Assembly: GCA_930367215.1 (NCBI GenBank)
Contig: OV884058.1
Coordinates: 199,534,208-199,598,207, forward strand
Length of the DNA stretch: 64,000 bases
From: Pollenia angustigena
Taxonomy: Eukaryota > Arthropoda > Insecta > Diptera > Polleniidae
Direction: 5' to 3'
Shown here: in pieces, positions 44,958-56,683 of the stretch
How the letters are laid out: each line of letters begins with the position of its first letter
Numbering within the stretch: position 1 is the first letter of the stretch
Position numbers and translations under genes: made by a program
The notes under the pieces: generated by a model
Seen by the model: only the letters and a program-made list of their open reading frames with translations
Told to the model about the DNA's origin: nothing
Database searches by the model: none

Positions 44958-46117
44958 AGAAGTCTAGTGTATTAAGTTAAATTAACGCTATGGCTATTTT
45001 AAGAAAACCATACGCCCCTAAGGAAGCTATAAATTTAAATATTTTTTATAAAATTGTCCTTGAGCTTGACAATTTTTTACAAAGAACTGATGTGCTAAAT
45101 TCCAATTTTTTCCATATTTGATAAACACACTGAAATTTATTGTTGAGGGAAAGCTAGCTTTTATGCGCATTTCATTTGTAGCTTAGGCCAGATCATCAGG
45201 AAACCTTTTCCAAAGATTTTAGAAAAGCTTAAAATATTATACAAATAAACCCTGAAGAGAATAAGAATTTTAAACACTCAAAGTCTTACTTGTAGCAATA
45301 TCAAAGCCTAAACAAAACACCAAAAATAAACAGTGAGTGTATCTTTTCTTACATCCCCCTACAATTGGTTGGGTTCTTTCCGACTCGAATTGAACTTTTT
45401 AGAAAATCTTCTTAAATTACTTATGACTATGACAACATCTCTGTCTGTAACTGAATTACGACTTGGGTTCGGACTTTTATACAGTTAAAATCGTGCTTAA
45501 TGCGCAAAAAAATGCATTAACAATTTAAATATATGCTTTTAGCGCATCGAAAAAATATACACTTAAACTAATTTTAATACATTTATTAGTGATAAAAAAA
45601 ATACATGAAAATAACAAGAAACACAAAAATATCAAAAAAATAATTTAAAATGCTGTCGCATAAACGTAAGTTAAGCACAAAAGCCCAAAAGTAGAAGTTA
45701 AAATAAAACACAAAATATTTTTCCCATTAGAAATCAATGAATAAATATAATCGAAGTTGTATATTATCTCTTTTGCAACATGGTGCATGGCAACATAAAT
45801 ATGCCAATATGAGTAAAATATGCAAAAATATGCATTCAAAGCAAAATATGCACTAACAAATCGATGCCATTTTACTGCAAATTTCTAGATTCGCGAGGAT
45901 ATTCAGTACATGATAATCTCAGATTGACGACAACAAATATGCATTTGCATAAAAATCCGAGCCTTGATTTTGACTTTATTTTAAAAATTGTAAATAAATC
46001 TTTTTCTATGCCAAAGACAAATTTGTTTGTTAGTGAAAATTTAAGGTAATAATAACAGCAACAAATTTTATTTATAGATATCGATGTGGGTGTATGAACA
46101 TACGTTTAAATATAAAT
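44958..46117. repeat. Intergenic segment including dispersed repeat R, copy 2 (45130-45345)
   Basis: The stretch 45130-45345 aligns with 1575-1795: atttattgttga, gcgcatttcat, ggccagatcatcaggaaac, aacaataaacagtgag-like. The rest is AT-rich with no gene; a 61-codon frame at 45864-46049 shows no family features. Confidence 0.55.
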
Positions 46118-46230
46118 TAGGGATGCCAATCCCGATCCCGAAAATCCCGGGATCCCGAAATCAGCAGATCCCGAATCCTGGGATTTAAATTTTGTAACCC
46201 CGGGATTTTCGGGATAAAGTTAATCCCGAA
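46118..46230. repeat. cccgggat-word repeat, copy 1
   Basis: Starts agggatgccaatcccgatcc and continues with repeated self-complementary words (atcccgggat, cgggattttcggg). A second copy with the same opening is at 63748. Confidence 0.7.
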
Positions 46231-46900
46231 ATTGTAAACAAAATTTTCTTCACATTTTTTATAAAAAGAAATTCATCATGACATTCCCCCTTGAGAGCAT
46301 AGGGAACAAAATACTTTTCTTTACTATTTACTTGATTATTTCTGTTAATACTGTCATTGAAAACGAAACAGAAAAATAAAACTTTGTTTGTTTTAAGCGT
46401 GTCTAACAATTATAAAGAAATTTTAGCGATAAGTGAAGAAAATAATTAAAGAAGAAAATTAATAAAGGAAAAATATGTCTTTTGAAATGCACAAACCATT
46501 CTACTGGTGCACCAAATTCGACATTAAAACTTTACTCTTCAGAGGGTTAGAATTATAAAAGTGTTGTACGAGAGTAGGCATAGAAACTACGGCAATTTAT
46601 GGAGCGGTTTTACAAAATTAAGAAATGTATTTTAAACACTACACAATTCCTACCACTTTGTGGTGGATATAAAAATGTTTTTTTGTTAAAATAAGATTTT
46701 TATGGTTAACTAAATAAATAAATTGATTTTGATAATTAATTTCGAACTCAAATTTTAATTATTGATTCTAATTTACTTAATAAAAATTTGAATAGAATCT
46801 TACAAATAAATCAATTACATACAAGTTTGCTCTATTCAATTACAATATTAAATTTATTTTATATTTAGTTTAAATCAGCTGAGGTAATTTAATAAAATAT
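46231..46900. other. AT-rich spacer
   Basis: Nothing coding recognised. Confidence 0.35.
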
Positions 46901-46907
46901 TGATTTT

Positions 46908-47141
46908 ATGGTAACTCGCCCGAAATCCACCAATAATACCCACAATAGTAATACTCACCACATGCCTAATTCATACACTTCATATGCTGAAGCTGTAAGA
47001 GAACCCCATACCCCCATGCAAAAAAACTCACTAGAAACAGCGATGGAGACTCTAATCCAAACTATCAACAGTTTTATTCATAATATGCAAGGTATAACTC
47101 CTGAGGAATCAGGGCATGTTGCTACAAGCACTCGTTGGTAA
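46908..47141 (+). pseudogene. Jockey ORF1, C-terminal remnant
   Basis: 77 codons: YTSYAEAVREP, then ETAMETLIQTINSFIHNMQG and a stop three bases before the ORF2 ATG. This matches the tail that follows the zinc knuckles in jockey gag-like ORF1 proteins. The Cys/His knuckles and N-terminus are lost by 5' truncation. The near-contiguous ORF1-ORF2 arrangement is usual for this clade. Confidence 0.7.
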
Positions 47142-47144
47142 TAA

Positions 47145-49692
47145 ATGAACCAGTTAAAAATATGCTACTGGAACGCAAACGGCCTAAGCCAATATAAAAG
47201 GGAAGTAGAAAATTTCCTTAATTCCCAAAGTATTGATATACTGCTAGTCTCTGAAACTCACTTCACAGATAGAAATTGCTTTAGAATCAAAGGCTACTCT
47301 ACCTACGACACAAAACACCCTACAGGTAGAGCGTTTGGTGGATCAGCCATAATTGTCCACGACAAACTAAATCACTTCCCCTTAGAAGAATACAGAACTG
47401 AGCACATACAAGCTTCTTCAATATACCTTGTAGGAGCCAAAATGACAGTGTCCGCGATTTATTGTCCACCCAAGCACAAAATATCGGAACTCGATTTCAT
47501 ACAATTTTACAAAACCGTGGTTAACAAATTTTTAGCAGCAGGAGACTACAATGCCAAGCACACTCACTGGGGATCGAGACTCATTTCTCCCAAAGGAAGA
47601 CAGCTGCTAAAAGCTATAAATTCCAGCCAGCTCGACGTATTGTCTGGAGGTCAGCCAACTTACTGGCCTTCAGACCTTAATAAGATTCCCGATCTCATTG
47701 ACTTCGCAGTTATAAAAAATATTAAACGTACACAGATTTCGATATCATCGTCGCTTGAATTATCATCTGACCACTCCCCAACGATTCTGACATTGTCTCA
47801 TAAGGAACCAATTTCAGTCCATAACCATCTCCCAAACAGAAACACCAATTGGTTAAAATACAAAAAAAAAAAAAAAAACGTTAGTTCACACTTATCTCAA
47901 AACATCTCACTAAAAACTGAGGCAGAAATTCAGTCAGCAATATTGCTCTTCTCAGAAACAATAACTGATGCAGTGAAAGTATCTACTCCTGCCCCAAAGC
48001 CCACCAAAAATAAAGGGTACATGTGCCCATTAAATATACAAAATCTAGTCCATGAAAAACGACATCTTAGAAGACAATGGCAACTTCACCGCTCTCCAAT
48101 CCTGAAAAGCAAGCTTAAAATCTGCCAAAAAGCCCTACATAAAGCACTCGAAGAAAATAAAAACGCATCTCTGAATATTTATTTACAGGGCCTAGATCCA
48201 ACAGACAAAACGGATTACAGTCTTTGGAAAGCAACAAAACAACTGAAAAGACCCATACCCTACGAATCTCTTCTACGTCTTAGTGACGGTAATTGGGCGA
48301 GAAGTCACTGCGATAAAGCCAACGCTTTTGCCGATCATTTAGAAGAGGTATTCACACCCAACATCACTATGTCGGATATACAAATTCCTCAAATAAATGA
48401 CATAGTAGTTTCTCCCATGAAACTTAGATTCTCTAACCTAACAACAATTGTAAAAAATCTCAACACCAAAAAATCGCCTGGTATAGACTCAATAACATCT
48501 AAAATGATCTGCGAATTGCCATACAGTGCGCTAAGGCTTATCCTTTTCATCTTTAATGGTATCCTACGCTTAGGTTTTTTTCCTCCGTCCTGGAAATCGT
48601 CAGAAATTATAATGATTTCTAAACCGGGAAAAGATCCTAGTATGGGCACCTCATATAGGCCAATCAGCTTACTTTCCATCCTATCAAAGTTGTTTGAAAA
48701 AGTATTCTTGCAGGCACTGACACCATACCTCAATGACCAACAATTAAATCCCGCACATCAGTTCGGATTTCGTAAGGACCATAATACCATAGAACAAGTA
48801 CATTGTATCGTGACTCAAATTAGAAAGGCATTTGAAGAAAAACTTTACTGCTCTTCATTATTTATTGACATCTCACAGGCCTTTGATAAAGTCTGGCACA
48901 AAGGGCTTATATATAAAATAGTTCAATCCTTACCGCAAAATACCCATAGAATACTCCAAAGTTACCTGACAGACAGATCATTTGTAGTCAAATATAAAAG
49001 CTACACTTCAAGCTCTCGGAATATCTTAGCTGGGGTTCCTCAAGGCAGTATACTTGGTCCCATGATGTATATTCTTTATACAGCATATATGCCAACAAAT
49101 TCTCAAATTCATACCTCAACTTTTGCAGACGATACAGCATTTATGAGCACTCACAAAGATCCGAAGATTGCCTCCTTCAACCTACAGTCTCATATACATG
49201 AGCTGGAATCATGGCTTAACAAATGGAAGATAAAAGTTAATCCAGCTAAGTGTGCACATGTGACTTTTACACTGCGAAGAGAAAACTGCCCAACAGTTAC
49301 AATAAATAACACCAGAATACCTGAAAAACTCCACATTAAATACCTAGGAATTCACCTTGATCGCCGTCTCACATGGTCCAAACATATTGACTCGAAAACA
49401 ACGCAATTAAAACTCAAAACTGCCCAACTCGGATGGCTTCTAAACTCCTCATCTTCGCTTAGTTTAGAATGCAAATCTCTACTCTACAAAACCATTCTCA
49501 AGCCAATATGGACCTATGGAGTCCAACTTTGGGGAACAGCATCCACTTCCAATATTGCAAAGTTTCAAAGAAGACAGTCACAAATATTAAGATACATAAC
49601 AGGCGACCCCTGGTTCATTCGTAACGAAAATATACATAAAGACCTCAATATCCCGTCAGTTCGCGATGAAATAGAAAAATATTGTTCTAAAT
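47145..49692 (+). CDS. Jockey ORF2: endonuclease-reverse transcriptase, interrupted near its C-terminus
   Basis: Domain order: APE-type endonuclease (residues 1-235) with WNANG (9-13), SETHF (Glu37), AAGDYNAKH (Asp134) and SSDH (Asp209-His210), then reverse transcriptase with GIDSITSKM, SYRPISLLSILSKLFEKVF, FIDISQAFDKVW, GVPQGSILGP and the catalytic FADD at 660-663. The C-terminal region carries YLGIHLDRRLTWSKHI and LKPIWTYGVQLWG. The enzyme nicks chromosomal DNA and copies its RNA from the nick. A run of 16 A at 47863-47878 encodes Lys repeats. The natural frame is broken at 49692 by an inserted repeat; as the DNA stands the frame runs on to 49765 through foreign codons. All catalytic residues seen are intact. 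Confidence 0.92.
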
Positions 49693-50344
49693 TTAAAAAG
49701 ATTTTGTTATTCGTGCTTAATTCCCAGTTTTTATTCTTGATAAAAACACTTGAAATTGCATAGGAATAGCTTATCCCATCAACAATAAATTTCAAGTGTT
49801 TTTATGAATTAAGCACGAATAACAAAATCTTTTTAAATTAAAATTTTGTATTCCCAAAAATTGAAATTACTTTTTGATATTAAACAGTCAAGTGCACGGC
49901 CTAAAAAACACTTTATTGACAACATCTTTTGTAAGTTGTTGTTGTTTTCATATTGTTTTTCTTAACCTACTTACAACTATAATTAATGTTGAGAGAATTT
50001 CAACTAATTGTAGTGGGCAATGTTAGATGAGATAAACCCACTGTTTATTGTTGATGTGTTTTGTTTAAACTTTGATATTATTACAAGTAGAACTGTTGCT
50101 ATAAGTCTTATATGTTTAACAGTTTTATTTGGTTTAATATCTTTAGTTTTTCTAAAATCTTTATGGATGAAGTTTCCTGATGATCTGGCCTAAGAAACCA
50201 GTGAAATGCGCATAGGAATAGCTTACCCCATCAACAATAAATTTCTAGTGTTTTTATCAAGAATAAAAACTGGGAATTAAGCACGAATAACAAAATCTTT
50301 TTAAATTAAAATTTTGTATTCCCAAAAATTGAAATTACTTTTTG
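49693..50344 (-). mobile_element. Dispersed repeat R, copy 3: 652-bp insertion in jockey ORF2
   Basis: Flanked by a perfect 14-bp duplication (atattgttctaaat at 49679-49692 and 50345-50358). Its right part (50040-50250) is repeat R. A ~70-bp block (aagcacgaataacaaaatct...) occurs at both ends of the insert (49812-49882, 50279-50349), and the first 150 bp fold back on themselves. The long duplication suggests LINE-mediated retrotransposition, although no poly(A) is evident. Confidence 0.75.
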
Positions 50345-50358
50345 ATATTGTTCTAAAT

Positions 50359-50468
50359 ATATATCCAAACTAGCGTCTCACCCTAATCCCCTAGCACAGA
50401 ACCTACTCTCGTTTAGAGGCCACTCACGGCTAAAGAGGGTAGACACCTTGGCCATAGCACAAAGCTAA
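50359..50468 (+). pseudogene. Jockey ORF2, C-terminal end beyond the insertion
   Basis: Continues the ORF2 frame as YISKLASHPNPLAQNLLSFR, GHSRLKRVDTLAIAQS and TAA at 50466-50468. The same ending is seen in the intronic copy near 8605 (DKLKAHPNYLARG...LKRTDTLSL). With the insertion and one copy of the duplication discounted, ORF2 is 885 codons. Confidence 0.85.
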
Positions 50469-50620
50469 AACATGTTTAAATGTTCTCAATATGGTCTTCC
50501 ATAGCACTGGCAATAGAATCATAAATTAAAAATAGTTTTTAAGATGTTATTACTTATTGTTATTTTCTACTAAGAAAGATCCAAAAAACAAATTAAAAGT
50601 AGAAAAAAAAAAAAGTTTTT

Positions 50621-51984
50621 AAAATAACAAACAAACTTTTGGGATTTGTATAAAAAAATGTATAATATTTCCTTATTAACGACTAATAATTAAGGAAACT
50701 AACAAACTACTAATAATATTAAAAACACATATTTTTTAATATTTCTAAGTTGAACTTTCAACCCGATGAGAATTAAAAAATTTTAATAATTCATTTTTTA
50801 AACCAATCATAAAAAGTATCTTATAGTAAATAATGTTATTTGTGTATGTTGATGATTTAATAAAACAAGATGTATGACAAGTTAAAAAACAGAATGCTTG
50901 TTATTAAATGATCTCTTGCATATAAATCATTATTCGGTGATTTGTTCTATATGGTGGGCATAAACTTGTATTGGGAAAATAAATGACTTCATATAGGGAT
51001 GTGCGGTTAATACATTTTTATTTTATCGATTAATACATATATTGATTAATCGAAAATTGGAATTTATAATAATTTTTCTATGTTTTTAAATTAATTAAAA
51101 AAAAAACATATGATCAAATAATCATTAGATATGTTATATAATATTACGGTAAATTAATAGATTTTGGGAAATTTTACAAAGTTGTTTGCTAATGAATATT
51201 TATTCCAACCTCAAGGTCATTCGAGAAGAATCTATAAGCAAAAAAAGTGACTTGACACCAAAACACTTCATATTGTTTTCTTACAACTAACAAAAATCCA
51301 TTCATTTCTGATTTCAAACAATTAATTTTGTCTTCGCAACAAACAGAAAGCTGCATTGCATTTTAAGTACATCTCGACACGAAATTCCCATTAAAACTCC
51401 ATAAACATCTATTGTCTAATTTTCGCCTCAAAAATTCTGGAAAGTCACCTCATAAAAATAAATTACATTCAACACTCTGTTAACCAAAAGTTTGTTAACG
51501 ACCTTGCTTTATTTAAACAAATACACTTTTTATTTTTATCTTTTATGGTAAAAACAATAATTTCACAGCTTTTTTACACTTTCTTATCCAATCACACTTT
51601 TTAACTAATTAAATATGTGTATAATGATTTAAAAATAAAATATAAATGACAACAACAACAACAACAAAAAGACACTTAAATGGCAATAACTTTTTTTATA
51701 GAAGATTTTTAATAAAAAAAATAATATAAAAAAGACTCTCGTGACTTAATTCTAAATGACTAAGAAAAAAAAACCCATTTAAAACATGTATGAAATAATC
51801 AAAACATGTAAAATAGTTTAAGGCGAAATGAGTATGGTAGAATATAATACACTCTATCTTACGATTTTTCTAAATAACCTTATGTATATATATATATATA
51901 TTCCTCTAACTCCCACTGGAGCATAGGGCGCCATAGGCGATTCGTTAGCAAATTATATTTCGGACTAGTGGGTTGCTGGCCTTC
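50621..51984. other. AT-rich intergenic spacer
   Basis: Contains an (acaa)n run (51650-51668) and a short (ta)n near 51886-51900. No gene. Confidence 0.4.
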
Positions 51985-52300
51985 CCTTCTTAGATTGATG
52001 ATAGGGCTGCTATCTTCGTGTCTAATCCCACGATGCAGTCATGCTTCAGCAAATATTCATGTAATTAGCCTTCTTGCCTGAGACGTACAGATGTACTTTA
52101 ACCATTCAGGCTACATGACTGGGCGCCTTCTCACTTTAGCTAGCTTTCAGAGGAATCTGAAAAGCCATTGCCCGGGAAATACTTGGTCTAGGACCGGAAG
52201 TAGTGAGTTGCTTGGACAGTCAAACAGAGGAATCGTTACTGGTCACTCCCAAGTGAATGACAGTCAGAAAACTTTCCGCACTACGTGCACCTATGCTGAA
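51985..52300 (+). repeat. Dispersed repeat S, copy 2
   Basis: Aligns with 18582-18870: agggctgctatctt, cttgcctgagacgt, gatgtactttaaccattcag, agtagtgagttgctt. The 95-codon frame across it has no recognisable domain. Confidence 0.6.
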
Positions 52301-54009
52301 AGTCCAATGTCGTGTTCAAAATTCAAGGAAACTGTCAACCACAAAAATGTACCTAAGATCTCAGTAAACAACTTTTAAGAACATAAAAACTTCCTAGGAA
52401 TGATTCTCAGTACCGTTTAGGTAGCCGCAAACGTGAAAAATTTCCCGAAAGTGTTAACAATCATTCCTAGGAAGTTTATATACATACACTTGAAAGTTTT
52501 TTACTGAGATCTAAAGTACATTTTTGTGAATAATTGTTTCCTTGAATTTTGAACGGTTTGCTACCTATAGACCTGAACATGGGGAAAAAGGTAAAAAAAA
52601 CTAATTTTTTAAGGTTTTTTGTGATTTTGATCTTGAAGATGAAGTTTTTCTGTTTTTATATTTTCACAATTTTTGCTATTTATGGCAAGAGCTACAAGTT
52701 TGTCTCAGAGGGTAAATCAAAATTCCGAACGGTTTGCAAGATAAGAGCCTGAGAAAATTATCACTTTTTTCAAAAATGACACCGAGGCCCCAAATCTTTG
52801 GGACCCATAAAAAAAGTGCATGACTTTGGGCAAAACTGGGAGATACGGGTCTTTTTTTTTTGGTCTTTTATCACGTAGTGGTGTTTGTATAGGGTTATTT
52901 TTCCATGACTTAAAAAAATTACACACAGTGTATGTTTAAAATAAACTTCTGATAACTTTATAAAAGTTTTTTTTATCCATTTTTAATACTTTAAAGAAAT
53001 ACAAATTTGTTTGTTGTGGTTTTTTCTTAATCATCACAAATATAATGTGAACGGCTTTGATTAACTTAATCAACATTTTGATTAAAAGCGTTTTAAAACC
53101 CAAGTGTGAACATAGAAAAAAAGTTAAGAAATGTGTTTTTTGAATTTTTATAAAATTTCTTATATATCACTCTGAAGTAAAACAAGTAAGTAAGTAAGTA
53201 CCCTTCACCATGGTGCAATAAGAACAGAAAGCTATAATAACACCGTTCTTTAGACAAAAATAAATCTTTTTTGTGCCATGCCTACTTCTACCCAAAATTT
53301 GTCGGATGTTGTGTCTTGATAAGCAAGACGCTTCTACCTTATTTCAAAACTTTGGCTCTTGCCGTTCTCCAGACTTCTTCAATCCCGCCCATATTTTGTT
53401 AGATGTTTTGTTTTTAATAACCGAAATGTTCGTAACGGCCCCGTTTGCGGGCACCAATATATCTCTCACTGAATTGTGAACAGGTCTCCTGTAAACTTAA
53501 CTTAGTCGAAAACTTAACTAAGTACAGCTCCACTGTAAAAGTAACTTCTGTCATAATTTACAAAGTGCATAAAAATCCGTCAGAAATAAAAATCTACCTT
53601 TATTTCTGAAGGGTTCTTACGCACAACCAGTCAGGGACCTAATAAGAGTATCCTTAGCATTGAGAAGGACGGATTGTTTATCTAACCGACAACCGATTCG
53701 ATGCACATGACCGACTCGGATTTCAAAGAAGAACGACAAAAGATTTTCTACTCATCCGGCAAAAGACTATAAAGGTTTGGAAGTAGTTAAATCCCACGAA
53801 TGCAATAAAACATTGCTCACTTAAATGAAGAATTGCTCTCAAGATGTGATAAAGTAAGTGGACGATAAAATAATTGTTTTAGAATTATAGGTAACAGACA
53901 CAAACTATTGCCTCTAAGCGGATTATCTTGAACAAAAATCATACCATTTTTAAGAAATAGTCGAGCATTATAAAGTGTACTGCTATGCGTTAAAAAACAG
54001 AACAATTGT
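52301..54009. other. Intergenic segment with a stem-loop
   Basis: aacttcctaggaatgatt (52388-52405) pairs with aatcattcctaggaagtt (52468-52486), and ctcagtaaacaactttt with aaagttttttactgag outside it. The rest has no supported gene. An (aagt)n run lies at 53184-53200. Confidence 0.4.
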
Positions 54010-54300
54010 AGACAAAAATTATATTTTAATGCTCTATAATGTTTCTTCTTTTACATTGATAAAGAACTGAACAACCAAAAACTTTTAGCAACGACTGCAG
54101 CACGAACAGCTTGTATATGTTTTGTTTCTGTAAAATTATTTTGCTGGCTTTTTGTTTTTGTAAAAAAGGTTTGCTTCTTTTTAACAACAAAAAGAGAGTT
54201 ACGCCCAACAGAAACGAAAGAACATTAATGAACCTAACCGAACACAATGTAGTTTGTGACTTTTTGTTAAGTTGGATAAAACAGTATTATTTTTGTGTTC
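54010..54300 (-). repeat. Dispersed repeat T, copy 2
   Basis: Inverse of 19290-19570 (see that entry). Shared blocks include ttacattgataaagaa, gctggctttttgttt and aaccgaacacaa. Confidence 0.55.
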
Positions 54301-55270
54301 GAAAGATGACAAACAGGGAAACGTTTTGTTTTTCAATGATTTTCTACACAAAAAATATTAGCGTTTGTGTTTTCCACAAATATACCGAGCCGAACTCCAA
54401 GTAGAGATATTTAGTATTTTCAAACACTGTTTCTAAGTAAGCGGTATTTTTAGCTGGGTAGCAACACCTTATCTTTAGCTCTCGCTGCCACAACACCACT
54501 ATCGTCTGGTGTCTAATCATGCGCATGACAAATATGGATCCTTAGTCGGATTCTTAATTTCCAAAAAAAAAAAAAAAATGATCGTATACCCACCTCCTAG
54601 TAGACCAATTGACTTAGACCACTTTCTAAGTTGGTCCTTCCGTCTGAATGTAAAGATTGAGATCAATATTAAAAAAAAATTCATGACAAAGCCAACAGAA
54701 ATTGGATGAAAAGTAGTCAACGAATTCATCTTGTCCCCATACAAATGTCTCACAAATCTTAAAAATATGCAGATATTTGGAAAAAAATTCGATCAAATAT
54801 GTTAATGTTAATTAATTTTTTTAAATTTGTAAACGCCAGCCAGGTCCATAATGGATGATAGCACTTTAAGATATCACATTTACCTTCACAAATCAGAAGA
54901 AAGTTTTTATATCGTGATTAAAATCGATACGAATTAATATTATGCAAGAGAAAACACTACCACGAATGTTTGGAGTCGTAGGTCCATATTGTGCAGTATC
55001 TCCCATGCAAGCCCAAAACTTACTTATACTCCCCAAAACTGTTACAAATATGTCGATGCCATGATGTAACTGAGCTCGCATTGATATTATAAAGGGGGTT
55101 TTTTTACCCAAAGGAACTTGAAATTGTTTTATCTGAAAAATAAATAAATGGCATTTAAATTCGAAAAAGATTTCGGGCATATGAACACAACTCCGCGACT
55201 ATTCTTGACGATGCGAATTCTGGACGTCCAATTTTAGGCTATTTTTGCGAGCATTGCTGGCCATATATCG
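54301..55270. other. Intergenic segment
   Basis: No gene recognised. About 55205-55270 resembles 27475-27540 (cttgacgatgcg...gtccaatttt...cgagcattgctggc), a shared fragment of unknown origin. Confidence 0.35.
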
Positions 55271-55538
55271 CAGTAAAAACTTCGCCTACAAAATAACGTC
55301 TTAGGTAATCAGAAAAGTGTAAAAGCACTACTTACAATTCTACTGAGGAACCAATGATTTTTACAAGGGATGTCCCAAAATGACCACACTCAAAAGTAAA
55401 TCATTATTTTTTTACCTACATACATCCAGACATAAGTAGTTATAGAAGTTGTTATAGAAGCAGTTATAGAAGAAAGCTACTAAATAATGAGTGAGAGAAG
55501 CTATTCATTTTGAAAAAGTAAGCGAAGTTTTTACTGGG
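55271..55538. mobile_element. MITE, CAGTAAAAACTTCGC ends, copy 1
   Basis: Left cagtaaaaacttcgcctac, right mirrored gtaagcgaagtttttactg. Internal blocks aatcagaaaa, tacaattctactga and gggatgtc are shared with copy 2 at 55802. Confidence 0.75.
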
Positions 55539-55801
55539 ATGTTACGAATTACATAAGCAATCCCTGCTGGCTGAACAGCATAACAATTTGAGGGCATAGG
55601 CATCTTACGTGGAAGTGATGTGAACTTTAAAGCGAAATTATTGCGCTTGTACCATGTAAGACTTTTAGTTGTTTGGTTTTTCTAAAGTCACAGGTCTATG
55701 CGAATAAGACACAAACCACAAATTCAACCTGGAAAATTGAACATTTTGTATGCGTGCAACCCAGCGAAGCCCAGCAAATGTCATTTGCACAATGTTAAAT
55801 T

Positions 55802-56072
55802 CCCCAGTAAAAACTTCGCTTACAAAATAATATATTGAGTAATCAGAAAAACGTAAGAGCAGTCCTTACAATTCTACTGAAAGAACCAATGGATTTTACA
55901 AGGGATGTCGCAAAATGACCGCATTCAAAAGTAAGTCATTATTTTTTTTACTTAAATACATCCAGTAAAAAGTAGTTATAGAAGTTCTTTTATATGTAGT
56001 TATAGAAGAAAGCTACTTAATAATGAGTTTAAGAAGCTATTCATTTTCAAAAGTAATCTAAGTTTTACTGGG
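55802..56072. mobile_element. MITE, CCCAGTAAAAACTTCGC ends, copy 2
   Basis: Left cccagtaaaaacttcgctta, right mirrored ctaagttttactggg. Same orientation as copy 1 and about 260 bp away; similar length (270 bp). Confidence 0.75.
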
Positions 56073-56683
56073 TGGCATTAATTCATTTTTTTCATGTTCG
56101 CCGATTTGGATAATGTTTTGGTATTTTGTTGTCAAATATCTGAATATTATAGTTCCGTAATATAAGCCTGATCTATTTATTATTGGTTTGGACAGACACG
56201 CTCAAAGGTCATATACGTTCGCTTGTTTAAAATGGCATGCAAATTTATAGTATATTCAATCTTTTGGTACAACCACAGTAAACTTATCATTTGACTTCGT
56301 AGTATATTTTCGTAAATAACAATTGTCATAGATGAGATTTGCATGAAAAAAAGTTGGAAAAATTGCAATATAAAAAATTTCGTAGAACAAAATATAAACA
56401 ACATCAAAATTTCAATGTTCATCAATGTCAGTGGACTGCATCTTTTGAGCGCATTAGAGCGCTGTTTAGCGAAAGATGTCAAATTATAGCTTGAAGTTTC
56501 AGCTAAAAGTAAAAAAAAAAACATTCAGCTGGTCCTACCTGCTCCTTTCCAAAAAAATACTATAAAATGATACAGTAACAAAACATGCATTTTCGTTCAT
56601 GCTTGTTGTTGCCATAATTCTTTACTGTTTAAAATTATTACATATTGTAATGTACATACAAATCAATAGTGATAATTGTTATA
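56073..56683. other. Intergenic spacer
   Basis: AT-rich. A 114-codon minus frame (56180-56524) has no recognisable domain and is not called. Confidence 0.35.

Larger units (their letters stand above)
46905..50620 (+). mobile_element. Jockey-clade LINE, 5'-truncated, with one insertion in ORF2
   Basis: The element starts inside ORF1 (5' truncation is normal for LINEs), contains the whole ORF2, then a ~150-bp 3' UTR and a probable poly(A) at 50609-50620. The only large defect in ORF2 is the 652-bp insertion at 49693-50344. Confidence 0.85.

Noticed and set aside
49693..49765. Last 24 codons of the open jockey ORF2 frame as it stands
   Set aside because: They are encoded by the inserted repeat R; the natural ORF2 end resumes at 50359.
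56180..56524. 114-codon minus frame
   Set aside because: No recognisable motif, AT-driven composition and no supporting start context.
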